Positions 41,403 through 50,261 are shown, counted from the first letter of the stretch. The stretch: 64,000 nt of DNA from Hyphomicrobiaceae bacterium (GCA_021324465.1 JAJPJB010000008.1:27343-91342), one strand, 5' to 3'. Notes: generated by a model from the sequence alone, not told the origin. A program made the numbers and translations.

Positions 41403-42194
41403 TCACGTTCCGGTAAACATCGGCTTGCGCTTCTCCATAAATGCCGTGCGGCCCTCGGTGTAATCGCGACTTTTGAAACACTCCTCGACCATTTCGGCCG
41501 AGCGTGCCAGGTTGCGCTTGCTTTCCTCTTTGAGGATCTCGCCGACCGTATACTTCACCGCCTTGATGGTGAGCGGCGCATTGGCGCAGATCATGTCGAT
41601 AATGCTCTTGACATGGGCCTCAAGCTCGGCGGCCGGGACCACGCGATTGACCAGTCCCATCGCGGCGGCCTCCCGCGCGTCGAACTGGCGCGCGGTATAA
41701 AAAATCTCCTTGGCGAAGGCCGGGCCGACGATATCGACCAGCCGCTTGAGGCCGCTATAGCCGTAGCCCAGGCCGAGCTTCGCCGCCGGCACGGCAAAGC
41801 GCGCATCGTCGGCGCAAATGCGCAGATCGCAGCAGGTCGCAAGCCCGAGCCCGCCGCCGATGCAATAGCCGCGGATCATGGCGATGGTCGGCTTGGGAAA
41901 TTCAGCGATGCTGGCATAGGCCGCGTCGGTCTTCACGTTATAGGCGCGGATCGCGTCAAGGGTCGCGCGCTCGCTCGCAAATTTTGAGATGTCGGCGCCC
42001 GATACGAAGGCTTTGCCGCCGGCGCCAGTGAGAACGACGACGCGAATGTCGCTGTCAGCGGCAAAGCCGTCGAGAATATGCTTGGTTGCCGCCCACATTT
42101 CGAGCGACACCGCATTGTGCCGCTCGGGATTGTTGAAAGTCACGATGCCGACACGGCCTTCTTTGCGCGACAGCATCTTGTCGGTTTCAGACAT
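41403..42194 (-). CDS. Enoyl-CoA hydratase/isomerase-family protein (crotonase fold)
   Basis: A 263-residue crotonase-fold protein acting on acyl-CoA thioesters. The oxyanion-hole segments are present (FVSGADISKFASE near residue 70; IRGYCIGGGLGLATCCDLRI near 107). The first catalytic Glu of hydratases (in the PE motif) appears replaced: the segment reads FAVPAAKLGLGYGYSGLKRLV, while the second Glu (AKEIFYTARQF) is kept. It may thus not be a typical hydratase. ATG 42194 has GGAAGGAAG upstream. A family III CoA-transferase gene lies upstream on the same strand. Confidence 0.88.
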   Translation of the reverse strand: MSETDKMLSRKEGRVGIVTFNNPERHNAVSLEMWAATKHILDGFAADSDIRVVVLTGAGGKAFVSGADISKFASERATLDAIRAYNVKTDAAYASIAEFPKPTIAMIRGYCIGGGLGLATCCDLRICADDARFAVPAAKLGLGYGYSGLKRLVDIVGPAFAKEIFYTARQFDAREAAAMGLVNRVVPAAELEAHVKSIIDMICANAPLTIKAVKYTVGEILKEESKRNLARSAEMVEECFKSRDYTEGRTAFMEKRKPMFTGT

Positions 42195-42212
42195 TTTTAC
42201 TTCCTTCCTCGG

Positions 42213-42289
42213 CGTCATGCGCGGTCTTGACCCGCGCCTCCATGCAGCGTCGCCGCCCATGGGTTGCTGGATCAAGCCCGACGACGACG
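42213..42289. repeat. Imperfect inverted repeat between two acyl-CoA genes
   Basis: Arms 42213-42244 and 42258-42289 are about 32 bases each and imperfectly complementary, with a 13-base spacer. The core (a TCTTGACCCGCG-like arm and its complement GGATCAAGCCCG) resembles a family of short intergenic palindromes I know from Bradyrhizobium-type genomes. It sits just upstream of the crotonase gene's ribosome-binding site. Confidence 0.55.
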
Positions 42290-42312
42290 ATTGTAAAAAC
42301 GATGCTTCACAA

Positions 42313-43500
42313 TCAAACAGCCTTGGCCTTATGCAGGGCCGCGATGTCGCGCTTTGAGAAGCCAAACTCCTTCAGGATCTCATCCGTATGCTCGCCGAGT
42401 TCGGGCGGCCGCGCCGCCAGCCGCGAAGGCGTCCGCGACAGGGTCACCGGCTGACCGACCAGCGTCATCTTGCTGTTGTCCTTTTTGGTCACGCTCTGCG
42501 CGATACCAAGATGCCGCACTTGCGGATCGGCAAAAACCTGATCGATCGAATAGATCGGGCCGCACGGCACGCCGGCCTCGTTGAAGCGTTCAACCCACTC
42601 GACACTGGTGCGACCGGCGAGCAGTCCATCGATCTCGGCATTGAGCGCGTCGCGATTTTTGGAGCGCAATTCCGGCGTTGCATAGTCGGGGTTTTTCAAC
42701 AGATGCGGCGCTTCGGCCGCCTCGCAAAAGCGCTGCCAGATGCGCCCTCCGGTGGTGGCGATATTGATATGGCCGTCCTTGGTCTTGAACACGCCGGTCG
42801 GAATGCTGGTCGGATGATTGTTGCCGGCCTGCCCGGCGACTTCACCGGCGACCAGATAGCGCGCCGCCTGGAAATCGAGCATGAGGATCTGCGCCTGCAG
42901 CAGCGACGTCGCGATGTGCTGGCCCTTCTTGGATTTCTCGCGTTCGAGCAGCGCGACCAGAATCCCAAGCGCCGCGAACAAACCCGCCGTAAGATCGGCG
43001 ACCGGGATGCCGACGCGAACCGGGCCCTGGCCCGGCAGGCCGGTGATCGACATCAGCCCGCCCATGCCTTGCGCGATCTGGTCGAAGCCCGGGCGGCTGG
43101 CATAGGGACCGTCCTGGCCAAAACCGGAAATGCTGGCATAGACGATTTTCGGATTGACCTTGGACAGCGTCCTGTAGTCGATGCCGAGCCGTTTCTTCAC
43201 GTCGGGACGGAAATTCTCCACCACGACGTCGGCCTTTTTGACCATGCGCTTGAGCGCGGCGAGCCCTTCCGGCGCCTTGAGATTAAGCGTCATGCTGCGC
43301 TTGTTGCGGTGCAGATTCTGGAAATCCGGCCCCTCGCGCGGGCCGCCCATCTGGTCATCCAGCCCAGGCGGCGACTCGATCTTGATGACGTTGGCACCCC
43401 AATCGGCAAGCTGACGCACGCAGGTCGGCCCCGCCCGGACGCGGGTCAGATCGAGCACCGTGAAACGAGCGAGAGCCTTTGAAGCGCGGGGAAAGGGCAT
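42313..43500 (-). CDS. Family III CoA-transferase (CaiB/Frc type)
   Basis: A 395-residue enzyme moving CoA between carboxylic acids. Seen: FTVLDLTRVRAGPTCVRQLADWGANVIKIE at the N-terminus, ENFRPDVKKRLGIDY near 95, and SGFGQDGPYASRPGFDQIAQGMGGLMS near 125-151, in which the Asp of PGFD is the expected catalytic nucleophile. It is followed on the same strand by the crotonase gene, 118 bases away with a palindrome between. Substrates cannot be named. Confidence 0.92.
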   Translation of the reverse strand: MPFPRASKALARFTVLDLTRVRAGPTCVRQLADWGANVIKIESPPGLDDQMGGPREGPDFQNLHRNKRSMTLNLKAPEGLAALKRMVKKADVVVENFRPDVKKRLGIDYRTLSKVNPKIVYASISGFGQDGPYASRPGFDQIAQGMGGLMSITGLPGQGPVRVGIPVADLTAGLFAALGILVALLEREKSKKGQHIATSLLQAQILMLDFQAARYLVAGEVAGQAGNNHPTSIPTGVFKTKDGHINIATTGGRIWQRFCEAAEAPHLLKNPDYATPELRSKNRDALNAEIDGLLAGRTSVEWVERFNEAGVPCGPIYSIDQVFADPQVRHLGIAQSVTKKDNSKMTLVGQPVTLSRTPSRLAARPPELGEHTDEILKEFGFSKRDIAALHKAKAV

Positions 43501-43699
43501 TACTGGCGTCTCCCAATTTTGTTTTTCGCCACCGTTACTTCAGAATGACGGCATCGAGAGCGGCAAGCGGCAAAAACTTCTCCGATCTTGTCGGCCTTGT
43601 CCACCGGCCCGCAGGCGTTGCAGGCAGTCGTTCCACGCCGGCGAATTCGATAAAATGCCGTCAGGAATGGCCATCTTTCCGGCACTTCACGAGGCGACC

Positions 43700-43906
43700 A
43701 TGAACGAAGATGTACTCAATGTGAGCGTGCGAAAATTTCTCAAGAAGGTCGGCATTACCTCGCAGCGCGAAATCGAGCAGGCGGTGCGCCAAGCCGTATC
43801 CGGTGGCCGTCTGAAAGGCAACGAGGCTTTGCCGGCAAAGATGACTTTGACGGTCGATGGCCTTGGCCTTGCCGTCGAGATCGAAGGCGCCATCGAGCTC
43901 GAGTGA
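43700..43906 (+). CDS. DUF6494-type small protein
   Basis: A 68-residue protein (MNEDVLNVSVRKFLKKVGI then TSQREIEQAVRQAV ... VEIEGAIELE) matching, as I recall it, the DUF6494 family of alphaproteobacteria. It has no membrane or signal segment and is acidic at the end. ATG 43700 has GAGG at 43691. Its stop overlaps the start of the S10 peptidase by four bases (GTGA at 43903), implying coupled translation. Function unknown. Confidence 0.8.
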   Translation: MNEDVLNVSVRKFLKKVGITSQREIEQAVRQAVSGGRLKGNEALPAKMTLTVDGLGLAVEIEGAIELE

Positions 43907-45456
43907 AACGCGCGCTCCGCCGCCAGCCGGGAAAGCTCATGTGCAAACTGCGTTGCCTGTTTACTGCGTTCGTCTTTTTCGCATCGGTTGCCCAGGCGGC
44001 CGTCGCCCTTGCCCAGGAGCATCATGACGAGAGCGCCCGGGCGGGACACCAGGGCGGCCAGCAGGGCGGCCCCGGCGTCCTCTCGCTCCTGCCGCCGGAT
44101 TCAACCACTGAGCACAGCATTGCTCTGCCGTCGGGCGAGCTCGCTTATACGGCGACCGCGGGCACGTTCCCGCTGTTCGATCAGTCCGGCGAGCGCTCGG
44201 CCGCGGTCTTCTATACGGCTTATGTCGCGAAGACTGACATGCCGGAGCGGCGGCCGGTCACCTTCGTGTTCAATGGCGGGCCGGGCGCCGCCTCCGCCTT
44301 TCTCAATCTCGGCCTGGTCGGCCCGCGCGTCGCAGAATTTGGCCTCAACGGCCGCGACGGCTCGAAAGTGCATCTCGTCGACAATCCCGACGCCTGGCTT
44401 GCCTTCACCGATCTGGTACTGATCGATCCGGTCGGCACCGGCTGGAGCCGCGCCGCCAAGCCCGACGGGGCCAAGGCGTTTTGGAGCATCGACGCGGACG
44501 CGCAATCCATGGCCAAGGTGATTGCGCTCTACATCGCCAAGAACGGGCGGGCGACCTCGCCGAAATTCATCCTGGGCGAAAGCTACGGCGGCTTTCGCGC
44601 CGCCAAGGTTGCGCGCGACCTGCAGAACGATCAGGGCGTCGTGGTGTCGGGCATCCTGATGCTGTCGCCGATGCTCGAAGCCGCCTTTCAGTTCGGCGGC
44701 GAGCGTTTTGCACTCGGCGCCGCGCTGCAGCTGCCTTCGCTGGCCGCGGCCGAGCTCGAACGCAAAGGCAAGTTCACCCGGGAGGCGCTGGCGGACGCCG
44801 AACACTTCGCGCTCACCGACTATCTGAGCACGCTTGCCGGCCCGCCGCTGCAAGGCGATGCGGCCAGGAAATTTTACGCGAAGGTCGCCGAAATGACCGG
44901 CGTTTCCGCCGATGCGATTGCGGCGACGCGCGGCTTCATCCGCGACGATTACGTCAAAAATCTTCATATCGGCGATCACAAGATCGTCAGCCATTACGAC
45001 GCGACCTTCGCTTCCGACGATCCCTATCCCGAAGTACCAGTCGCACGCGGCCCCGATCCGATCCTCGACGGCGTGATCCGCAGCTATGGCAGCGCCTTTG
45101 TCGCTTACGCGCGCGACCAGCTCGGCTTCAAAACCGACATGACTTATAACTTGCTCGAATCGGATGTTTCTCATCGATGGGATTGGGGCAGCGGCCGCAA
45201 TCAGCCGAGCGTCGCCGACGATCTGCGCGTGCTGTTGGCGCTGACCCCGTCGTTCCGGCTGCTGATCGCGCACGGTTATAGCGACATGGTGACGCCGTAT
45301 GAGGATTCGCGCTATGTGCTCGATCACCTTCCGACTTTCGGCGGCGAGGCGCGCGCCGAATTGAGGCTCTATCGTGGCGGCCACATGTTCTATCTCGATC
45401 CTGCGTCGCGTAAGGCCTTCAGCGCGGACGCCCGTACGATGTATGCCTCGCCCTAG
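43903..45456 (+). CDS. Exported serine carboxypeptidase (peptidase S10)
   Basis: A 517-residue periplasmic peptidase removing C-terminal residues. A signal peptide covers about residues 13-37, then a Gly/Gln/His-rich linker, then the S10 pattern: VTFVFNGGPGAASAFLNLG near residue 119, DPVGTGWSR, the nucleophile motif LGESYGGFRA (Ser near 227), and late Asp (HGYSDMVTPY) and His (YRGGHMFY). GTG 43903 overlaps the previous gene; ATG 43939 is an alternative nearer the signal peptide. Confidence 0.93.
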   Translation: MKRALRRQPGKLMCKLRCLFTAFVFFASVAQAAVALAQEHHDESARAGHQGGQQGGPGVLSLLPPDSTTEHSIALPSGELAYTATAGTFPLFDQSGERSAAVFYTAYVAKTDMPERRPVTFVFNGGPGAASAFLNLGLVGPRVAEFGLNGRDGSKVHLVDNPDAWLAFTDLVLIDPVGTGWSRAAKPDGAKAFWSIDADAQSMAKVIALYIAKNGRATSPKFILGESYGGFRAAKVARDLQNDQGVVVSGILMLSPMLEAAFQFGGERFALGAALQLPSLAAAELERKGKFTREALADAEHFALTDYLSTLAGPPLQGDAARKFYAKVAEMTGVSADAIAATRGFIRDDYVKNLHIGDHKIVSHYDATFASDDPYPEVPVARGPDPILDGVIRSYGSAFVAYARDQLGFKTDMTYNLLESDVSHRWDWGSGRNQPSVADDLRVLLALTPSFRLLIAHGYSDMVTPYEDSRYVLDHLPTFGGEARAELRLYRGGHMFYLDPASRKAFSADARTMYASP

Positions 45457-45479
45457 CCACTGCGAGCTTCGAAACGCCG

Positions 45480-46793
45480 ATGAGCGCGATGCAACCAAGC
45501 CTGGCCGCCGACCCTGAAGAGCCGGCGCCGGCGACCAATCAGAGCGGCGACAAATTCATTCCGATTCGCCGCTTCGATCTGCTTGATGTGCTGGTCAAGC
45601 AGGGCGATTTCGCCAACAAAGAAGAATGCGAGCAGTTTCGGCGATTGGCGCAGATGCTGCGCTCAATTTGTCACTATGAATATTCCGAGACGCTCGAGCG
45701 GCTACGCAACGACTATTATTATTTCAGCCCGGAAATGGCCGCACGCGGCCCAACTCGTCCCGCCCAGCTGGAGACCGCCTATGCCGACTTGCTGCGATCG
45801 CTCGACAAGGTTCTCAAGGACGCCAACTTCCAGGAACTGCCGCATGCCGACGTCATCGACGCGCATCGCCGGCGCAGCGTGTTGCGCGTCGAGGTGAAAG
45901 CGCATCACGACGATTTTCGCGACGTGCGCTTTTACCGGCGCGGCCACCATATCGAACAGTTCGAAGTCGCCGAGTGGTTCGGCCTGCGGCGGCGCAAGGT
46001 TGAAACGCAGGTATTTGACGATGTGGTCCTTGTGGTGGCGATGAAAACGCAAAGCGAAATCGGCTCGCGGCGGGAATTGCGCATGCTCAAGCGGCGCAAG
46101 ATCGTTCCCGGCTCGGTGCTGCTCAAATATTTCCGCAATATCGCCTGCGGCGATCTCTACGCGCTGTTTCCCAATGCGCGCGTGGTGATGAGCAATTTCG
46201 ACAAGGTGACGCTCGGCGTGCCGGCCATTGCCGGCGGCATTCCCATTCTGCTCAAGCTTTATGCCACGCTCGCCGTGCTGTTCGTCGTGATCGGGTATTA
46301 TTTGGGCGCGTCCAATTCGGTTGCGGACAAGGATATGGCGACCGCACTCGCCGCCTTGACCGGGCTCGTCGCGCTCGGCGGTTTCATTGCGCGCCAATGG
46401 CTCAAATATCAGCGCCAGTCGCTCAAATATCACATCGAGCTGACCGAAAACATCTACTACCGCAACGTCAACAACAATGCCGGCATCTTCGATTCGCTGA
46501 TCGCCACCGCCGAGGACCAGGAATGCAAGGAGGCGCTGCTCGCCTACCACTTCCTGCGGGTTGCGCCTTCGGCGCCGACCGGCGCGGAGCTTGCCCAGCG
46601 CATCGAGGTGTGGCTCAAAACGCATTTCGGCGTTGACGTTGACTTCGCCATCGGCGATGCGCTCGCGACGCTCGACCGCTTTGGCCTCGTCCGCCGCGAA
46701 GGTCAGCGGCTCTCCGTCTCGCCGCTCGAGGGCGCGATCACCAGGCTGCATCGGGTTTGGGACGACTTCTTCCCCGCCGAACAGGGCGCTTAG
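45480..46793 (+). CDS. TMEM143-like (DUF3754) membrane protein
   Basis: A 437-residue protein: soluble N-terminal domain of about 250 residues with the pattern RRKVETQVFDDVVLVVAMK and LLKYFRNIACGDLYALFPNARV near 200-235, two transmembrane segments (about 260-278 and 286-302), then a segment with NIYYRNVNNNAGIFDSLI near 324 and a C-terminal helical domain. This order matches DUF3754/TMEM143 proteins, which are mitochondrial in animals. Biochemical function unknown. It lies 23 bases after the S10 peptidase gene. Confidence 0.88.
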   Translation: MSAMQPSLAADPEEPAPATNQSGDKFIPIRRFDLLDVLVKQGDFANKEECEQFRRLAQMLRSICHYEYSETLERLRNDYYYFSPEMAARGPTRPAQLETAYADLLRSLDKVLKDANFQELPHADVIDAHRRRSVLRVEVKAHHDDFRDVRFYRRGHHIEQFEVAEWFGLRRRKVETQVFDDVVLVVAMKTQSEIGSRRELRMLKRRKIVPGSVLLKYFRNIACGDLYALFPNARVVMSNFDKVTLGVPAIAGGIPILLKLYATLAVLFVVIGYYLGASNSVADKDMATALAALTGLVALGGFIARQWLKYQRQSLKYHIELTENIYYRNVNNNAGIFDSLIATAEDQECKEALLAYHFLRVAPSAPTGAELAQRIEVWLKTHFGVDVDFAIGDALATLDRFGLVRREGQRLSVSPLEGAITRLHRVWDDFFPAEQGA

Positions 46794-46939
46794 CTTGCAT
46801 TATAACGGCGCCCGGCGCGATTTTGCGGCGCATGGCCGACCAGGCGCGCATGGTGGAACATTCATTTGATCGAACGGCCATAGTCATTTAGAGATAGCTG
46901 GGCGGTCGCAACCACAAGCAAAAGCGCCTCGGGGGAGCC

Positions 46940-47689
46940 GTGAGTCTGTTACGCGTTGAACGTGTCTCCAAGCACTTCGGCAGCCTGATTGCCGTCAACA
47001 ACATCTCGATGACGGTGGAGCCGGGCGAGCTGCGCGCCATCATTGGCCCCAACGGCGCCGGCAAGACCACCTTCTTCAACCTGATCACCGGCTTCTTTTC
47101 GCCGACTATTGGCCGCATCGTCTTCGACGGAAAGGACGTCACTCACCTTGCGCCGGCGGAACGCGTGCACAGCGGAATGGCGCGCACCTCTCAGATCACC
47201 GAGATCTTTCCCGAGCTGACGGTGCGGGAAAATCTTCGCATCGCTGTCGAGGTCGCCTCCGGGCTTCGGCTGCGCGCCTGGCTATCGCAGAACGATGACG
47301 GGAAAATTCGCGACCGCGTCGCCGAACTGCTGGCGACAAGCGGGCTTGCCGAGAAAGCCGAGCGGCCGGTCGGCGAGCTCTCGCACGGCGACCAACGCGC
47401 CACCGAGATCATGATGGCGCTCGCGCTCAAGCCGCGGCTCCTGCTGCTCGACGAGCCGACGGCGGGTATGGGCGACCAGGAAACCTACGACATCACGCAG
47501 CTTATCCGCCGCCTGCACAAGGATTCCAAACTGACCATCGTGCTGATCGAGCACGACATGCGTGTGGTGTTTCACCTCGCGGACCGCATCATGGTACTCG
47601 ATCAAGGCAAATTCCTCGCCGAGGGTACGCCGCGGGAGATTGCCGCCAATGAGGCCGTGCAGACCGCCTATCTTGGTCAAGCCGCTTGA
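46940..47689 (+). CDS. livG: Branched-chain amino acid-type ABC transporter ATPase LivG
   Basis: A 249-residue ABC ATPase of the LivG type: Walker A IIGPNGAGKTTFFNLITGF near residue 35, the LivG-type MARTSQ Q-loop, a signature reading LSHGDQRATEIMMAL near 152 (H replaces the usual G of LSxGxQ), Walker B LLLLDEPTAGM and switch His in LIEHDM. The GTG at 46940 has GGGGGAG upstream. livF follows by 10 bases. No livH, livM or livK gene is in the window. Confidence 0.93.
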   Translation: MSLLRVERVSKHFGSLIAVNNISMTVEPGELRAIIGPNGAGKTTFFNLITGFFSPTIGRIVFDGKDVTHLAPAERVHSGMARTSQITEIFPELTVRENLRIAVEVASGLRLRAWLSQNDDGKIRDRVAELLATSGLAEKAERPVGELSHGDQRATEIMMALALKPRLLLLDEPTAGMGDQETYDITQLIRRLHKDSKLTIVLIEHDMRVVFHLADRIMVLDQGKFLAEGTPREIAANEAVQTAYLGQAA

Positions 47690-47699
47690 GGGACCTGCG

Positions 47700-48425
47700 A
47701 TGAGCGCAGCGCTGACGGCGGAAGGCTTGCACACTTATTACGGCAAGAGCCACATCCTGCACGGCGTCAGCCTGGAAGCCGCGCAGGGCCAAGTCACGGC
47801 GCTGCTCGGCCGCAACGGCGCCGGCAAGACGACGACGCTACGCAGCCTGATGGGGCTGACGCCGCCGCGCCAAGGCCACGTCAAGATTTTCGGCACCGCG
47901 ACCACCGGATGGCCGTCGTTTCGCGTGGCCTCGCTCGGCGTCGGCTATGTGCCGGAGGGCCGAAGGATCTTTCCCAACCTTACGGTGGAAGAGAACTTGC
48001 TGGTGCCGCGGGAGCGGGCGGGCCCGTGGACGCTGTCCGCCATTTACGAGCTTTTTCCGCGCCTGCGTGAGCGCAGGGCCAGTCGCGGCCGACAGCTTTC
48101 CGGCGGCGAACAGGAAATGCTGTCGATCGCCCGCGCGCTATTGCTCAATCCGAAACTGCTCATTCTCGATGAGCCGTCACAGGGACTGGCGCCGCTGATC
48201 GTGCGCGAGGTCTTTCGCATCGTGAGCAAGATGCGCGCGGAGGGCATTACGGTTCTGCTGGTCGAGCAAAATGTGCGCATGAGCCTTGAAGTAGCCGACC
48301 ACGCTTATGTGCTCGATGACGGTCACGTGGTCTATTCCGGCCCGGCGCACGAGCTCGCCGCCGACGAGGCGCGCGTGCAATCGCTGGCCGGCGCCAGTGC
48401 CGAGGAATGGGCGCCGCAGGCTTAG
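47700..48425 (+). CDS. livF: Branched-chain amino acid-type ABC transporter ATPase LivF
   Basis: A 241-residue partner ATPase: Walker A LLGRNGAGKTTTLRSLMG near residue 38, VGYVPEGRRIFPNLTVEENL, signature LSGGEQEMLSIARALL near 135, Walker B LLILDEPSQGLAPLI and VEQNVRMSLEVADHAYVL. It is coupled to livG. The permease and binding-protein genes that normally accompany the pair are absent on both sides, so this half-cassette must pair with subunits encoded elsewhere. Confidence 0.94.
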   Translation: MSAALTAEGLHTYYGKSHILHGVSLEAAQGQVTALLGRNGAGKTTTLRSLMGLTPPRQGHVKIFGTATTGWPSFRVASLGVGYVPEGRRIFPNLTVEENLLVPRERAGPWTLSAIYELFPRLRERRASRGRQLSGGEQEMLSIARALLLNPKLLILDEPSQGLAPLIVREVFRIVSKMRAEGITVLLVEQNVRMSLEVADHAYVLDDGHVVYSGPAHELAADEARVQSLAGASAEEWAPQA

Positions 48426-48464
48426 TCTAAATTAACCGCATAATCCGCGCTTGCGCCGCTCGGA

Positions 48465-48926
48465 TCAGGTCGCGTTCTTCGGATCGAGTCCGTATTTCGC
48501 GCACATATTGCTGACGATTGCGAAATCCTTGCCGCCGGCGATCAGGCCCATCACCGCCGAGGTCACACGGCCGCCGGACATGTGCGCCTCGACGATATAG
48601 GCCTGGCGCCCGTTATAGGCGGGATAAGGACTTTGCGCGTCGACCGTCGCGCAATAATTGACCGACTCTTCGGTCACGACGGCTGGAAACTTGGCCCATC
48701 GGTATTTGGCCGAGCCCGGATTGCGCAGCGACGGCGAGACCGCATCGACGATCACTTTCTTTTCCTGCGGCGTCAGATCGCGTTGCCCAACTCCCGCCGG
48801 CGCCGCCGACGGCGACTCGCTGCCGGCTAGCGGACCTTGCGGCGAAGAGGTCTGGTTGGTGGCGCAGGCGGAAAGCAGAAAGCCGGTCGCCAACGCTGCG
48901 ATCAGCGTAGATTTCGATGCTTGCAC
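48465..48926 (-). CDS. Small lipoprotein of unknown function
   Basis: A 153-residue lipoprotein: hydrophobic signal ending in the lipobox LLSAC near residue 22, a Ser/Pro/Gly linker, then a conserved-looking domain starting LTPQEKKVIVDAVSPSLRNPGSAKYRW and including VNYCATVDAQSPYPAYNGRQAYIVEAH. GTG 48926 has GGA six bases upstream; the frame is open a further 18 codons. It is the next gene downstream of the exported protein at 48955. The domain is common in alphaproteobacterial lipoproteins, but I cannot name a function. Confidence 0.82.
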   Translation of the reverse strand: MQASKSTLIAALATGFLLSACATNQTSSPQGPLAGSESPSAAPAGVGQRDLTPQEKKVIVDAVSPSLRNPGSAKYRWAKFPAVVTEESVNYCATVDAQSPYPAYNGRQAYIVEAHMSGGRVTSAVMGLIAGGKDFAIVSNMCAKYGLDPKNAT

Positions 48927-48954
48927 GATTGTTCCGTGTGTTGGCGCGCGCTCT

Positions 48955-49797
48955 TTAGCGCGACGGCACAGCCGCCGCATCCGGGCTCGTTGTCTTGCTC
49001 GACACGTGCACGGTGCCGATCGTCACTTTTGGCGTCGACGACGGATTTGCCGGCGCCACGCGCGACTGGGGCTGCCCGTTCGGCCCGATCGTGTAGACAT
49101 TGTTGGCGATCATGGCGCGACCGTCGCGGGTCGGATTGCTCATCTCCTTGACGTTGTCGCTGACCAAGGTCTCATCCGCGTTGGGATTGTTCGTGTTCAT
49201 CATGCGAAGATGATTGATGAATATCTTGGGATAGATCAGCGTCGAGGACGGCACCCGCAGGCCCATTTGCTTGGCGATGTCGGCGACGAAAGCGTTGCAG
49301 TTGTAGAGTTCCGCGCTCCACATATGCGAACGCCCCTGCAGATCGCGGACATAGGCCATGGTGCGATCGTACTGCTCCTTGCTCATCAGCACGCGAAAAC
49401 GCGAGGTGATGTATTTGTCTTCGAGGTCGCCGTCGGTCCAGCCCGTTTCCGCCGGCACCGGAACGTAGTGGCCGATCACCCATGCCGTCGCGTCGTCGCC
49501 AACTGGTGAGAGCCCGGCTACGCTGGCCCGCGTGAGCGGCTCGCCAACCTTGCCGTGAACGATATAGGTGTGGCCGTAATCCCAGGCATAGCGCGAGCGA
49601 AATTCAACGAAATACGGACCGGAGCCGACGGTCACCAAGCCGGTCTTGGCGCCTTCGCGCGTAATTTGCAGCTTCTGGCCGCCCGAACTGATACTCTGCG
49701 CGCGCGCCGACGAAAGGCCGAAACTGAGGAGCGTCGCCAGAGCGAACGCGCTTGCCAATCGTACAGAACGGGACCGGTCGCTTAGCGTAAGCCGCAT
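48955..49797 (-). CDS. Exported protein with a His...Asn-Cys pattern, possibly papain-like
   Basis: A 280-residue exported protein with a signal peptide (about 1-34, ending ARAQS). The core has YFVEFRSRYAWDYGHTYIVHGKVGEP near residue 63 and, about 110 residues on, WSAELYNCNAFVADIAKQMGL. A His in a strand followed later by an NC..F motif recalls permuted NlpC/P60-like or LRAT-like hydrolases; this is a suggestion from pattern only. The C-terminus is Ser/Thr/Pro-rich. ATG 49797 has GGAGGG upstream. The short 28-base gap to the next lipoprotein gene suggests one transcript. Confidence 0.7.
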   Translation of the reverse strand: MRLTLSDRSRSVRLASAFALATLLSFGLSSARAQSISSGGQKLQITREGAKTGLVTVGSGPYFVEFRSRYAWDYGHTYIVHGKVGEPLTRASVAGLSPVGDDATAWVIGHYVPVPAETGWTDGDLEDKYITSRFRVLMSKEQYDRTMAYVRDLQGRSHMWSAELYNCNAFVADIAKQMGLRVPSSTLIYPKIFINHLRMMNTNNPNADETLVSDNVKEMSNPTRDGRAMIANNVYTIGPNGQPQSRVAPANPSSTPKVTIGTVHVSSKTTSPDAAAVPSR

Positions 49798-50261
49798 GAT
49801 GCCCTCCGAGTGACGCGACAAGCCATCGAGGTAACTGATTGGATGACTGTTTTTCGACGCCGCGGCCGTCCCCCGGCGATTCGGTCGCGGTCGCTGCGCC
49901 CTCACTCCCTCAATGGTACCAACAATTGGCCGTCCGCCGATGGCAAATGTTCGGCAGGCCTCAACAGATTTTCTGCAGTGCGCCATATTTGCAACGCCGC
50001 GGCGCTGCGGGCTGGCTTCCCAAAATCTCGCCCCTATTGACCGCCCCTGGCCGGCATTGGGCGGTGTTTTGCTGCAGAACTCCAGGGCCAATGGCCTATT
50101 TGGCGCATTTGGGCCGGTGCTGCCGTACCTTTTGGCGATTATGTCGGGTATGAAACCGCGCGGGCGATAAAATCAGATCGAGACTGTGTCTTTTCAGCAC
50201 TAGAGGACAGGTGGTCGCACCTGTATGGTTAATCCCGTCATGACAAGGGGGAGTTCTCTTC
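49798..50261. other. 464-base gene-free gap
   Basis: No reading frame here has coding character. It holds the 5' regions of the divergent exported-protein gene (minus) and small-lipoprotein gene (plus). Seen: TAAAAT at 50168-50173 (possible -10, no convincing -35), a perfect 6-bp hairpin with GTCG loop at 50208-50223, and a GGGGGAG ribosome-binding site at 50247-50253. A stretch of repeated ATTTGGC/TTGGC words at 50095-50140 is noted. Confidence 0.5.

Noticed and set aside
49839..50153. A 104-codon open frame in the gap before the small lipoprotein
   Set aside because: It is Cys/Arg/Pro/Trp-rich, which is typical of chance translation, with no ribosome-binding site or motif.
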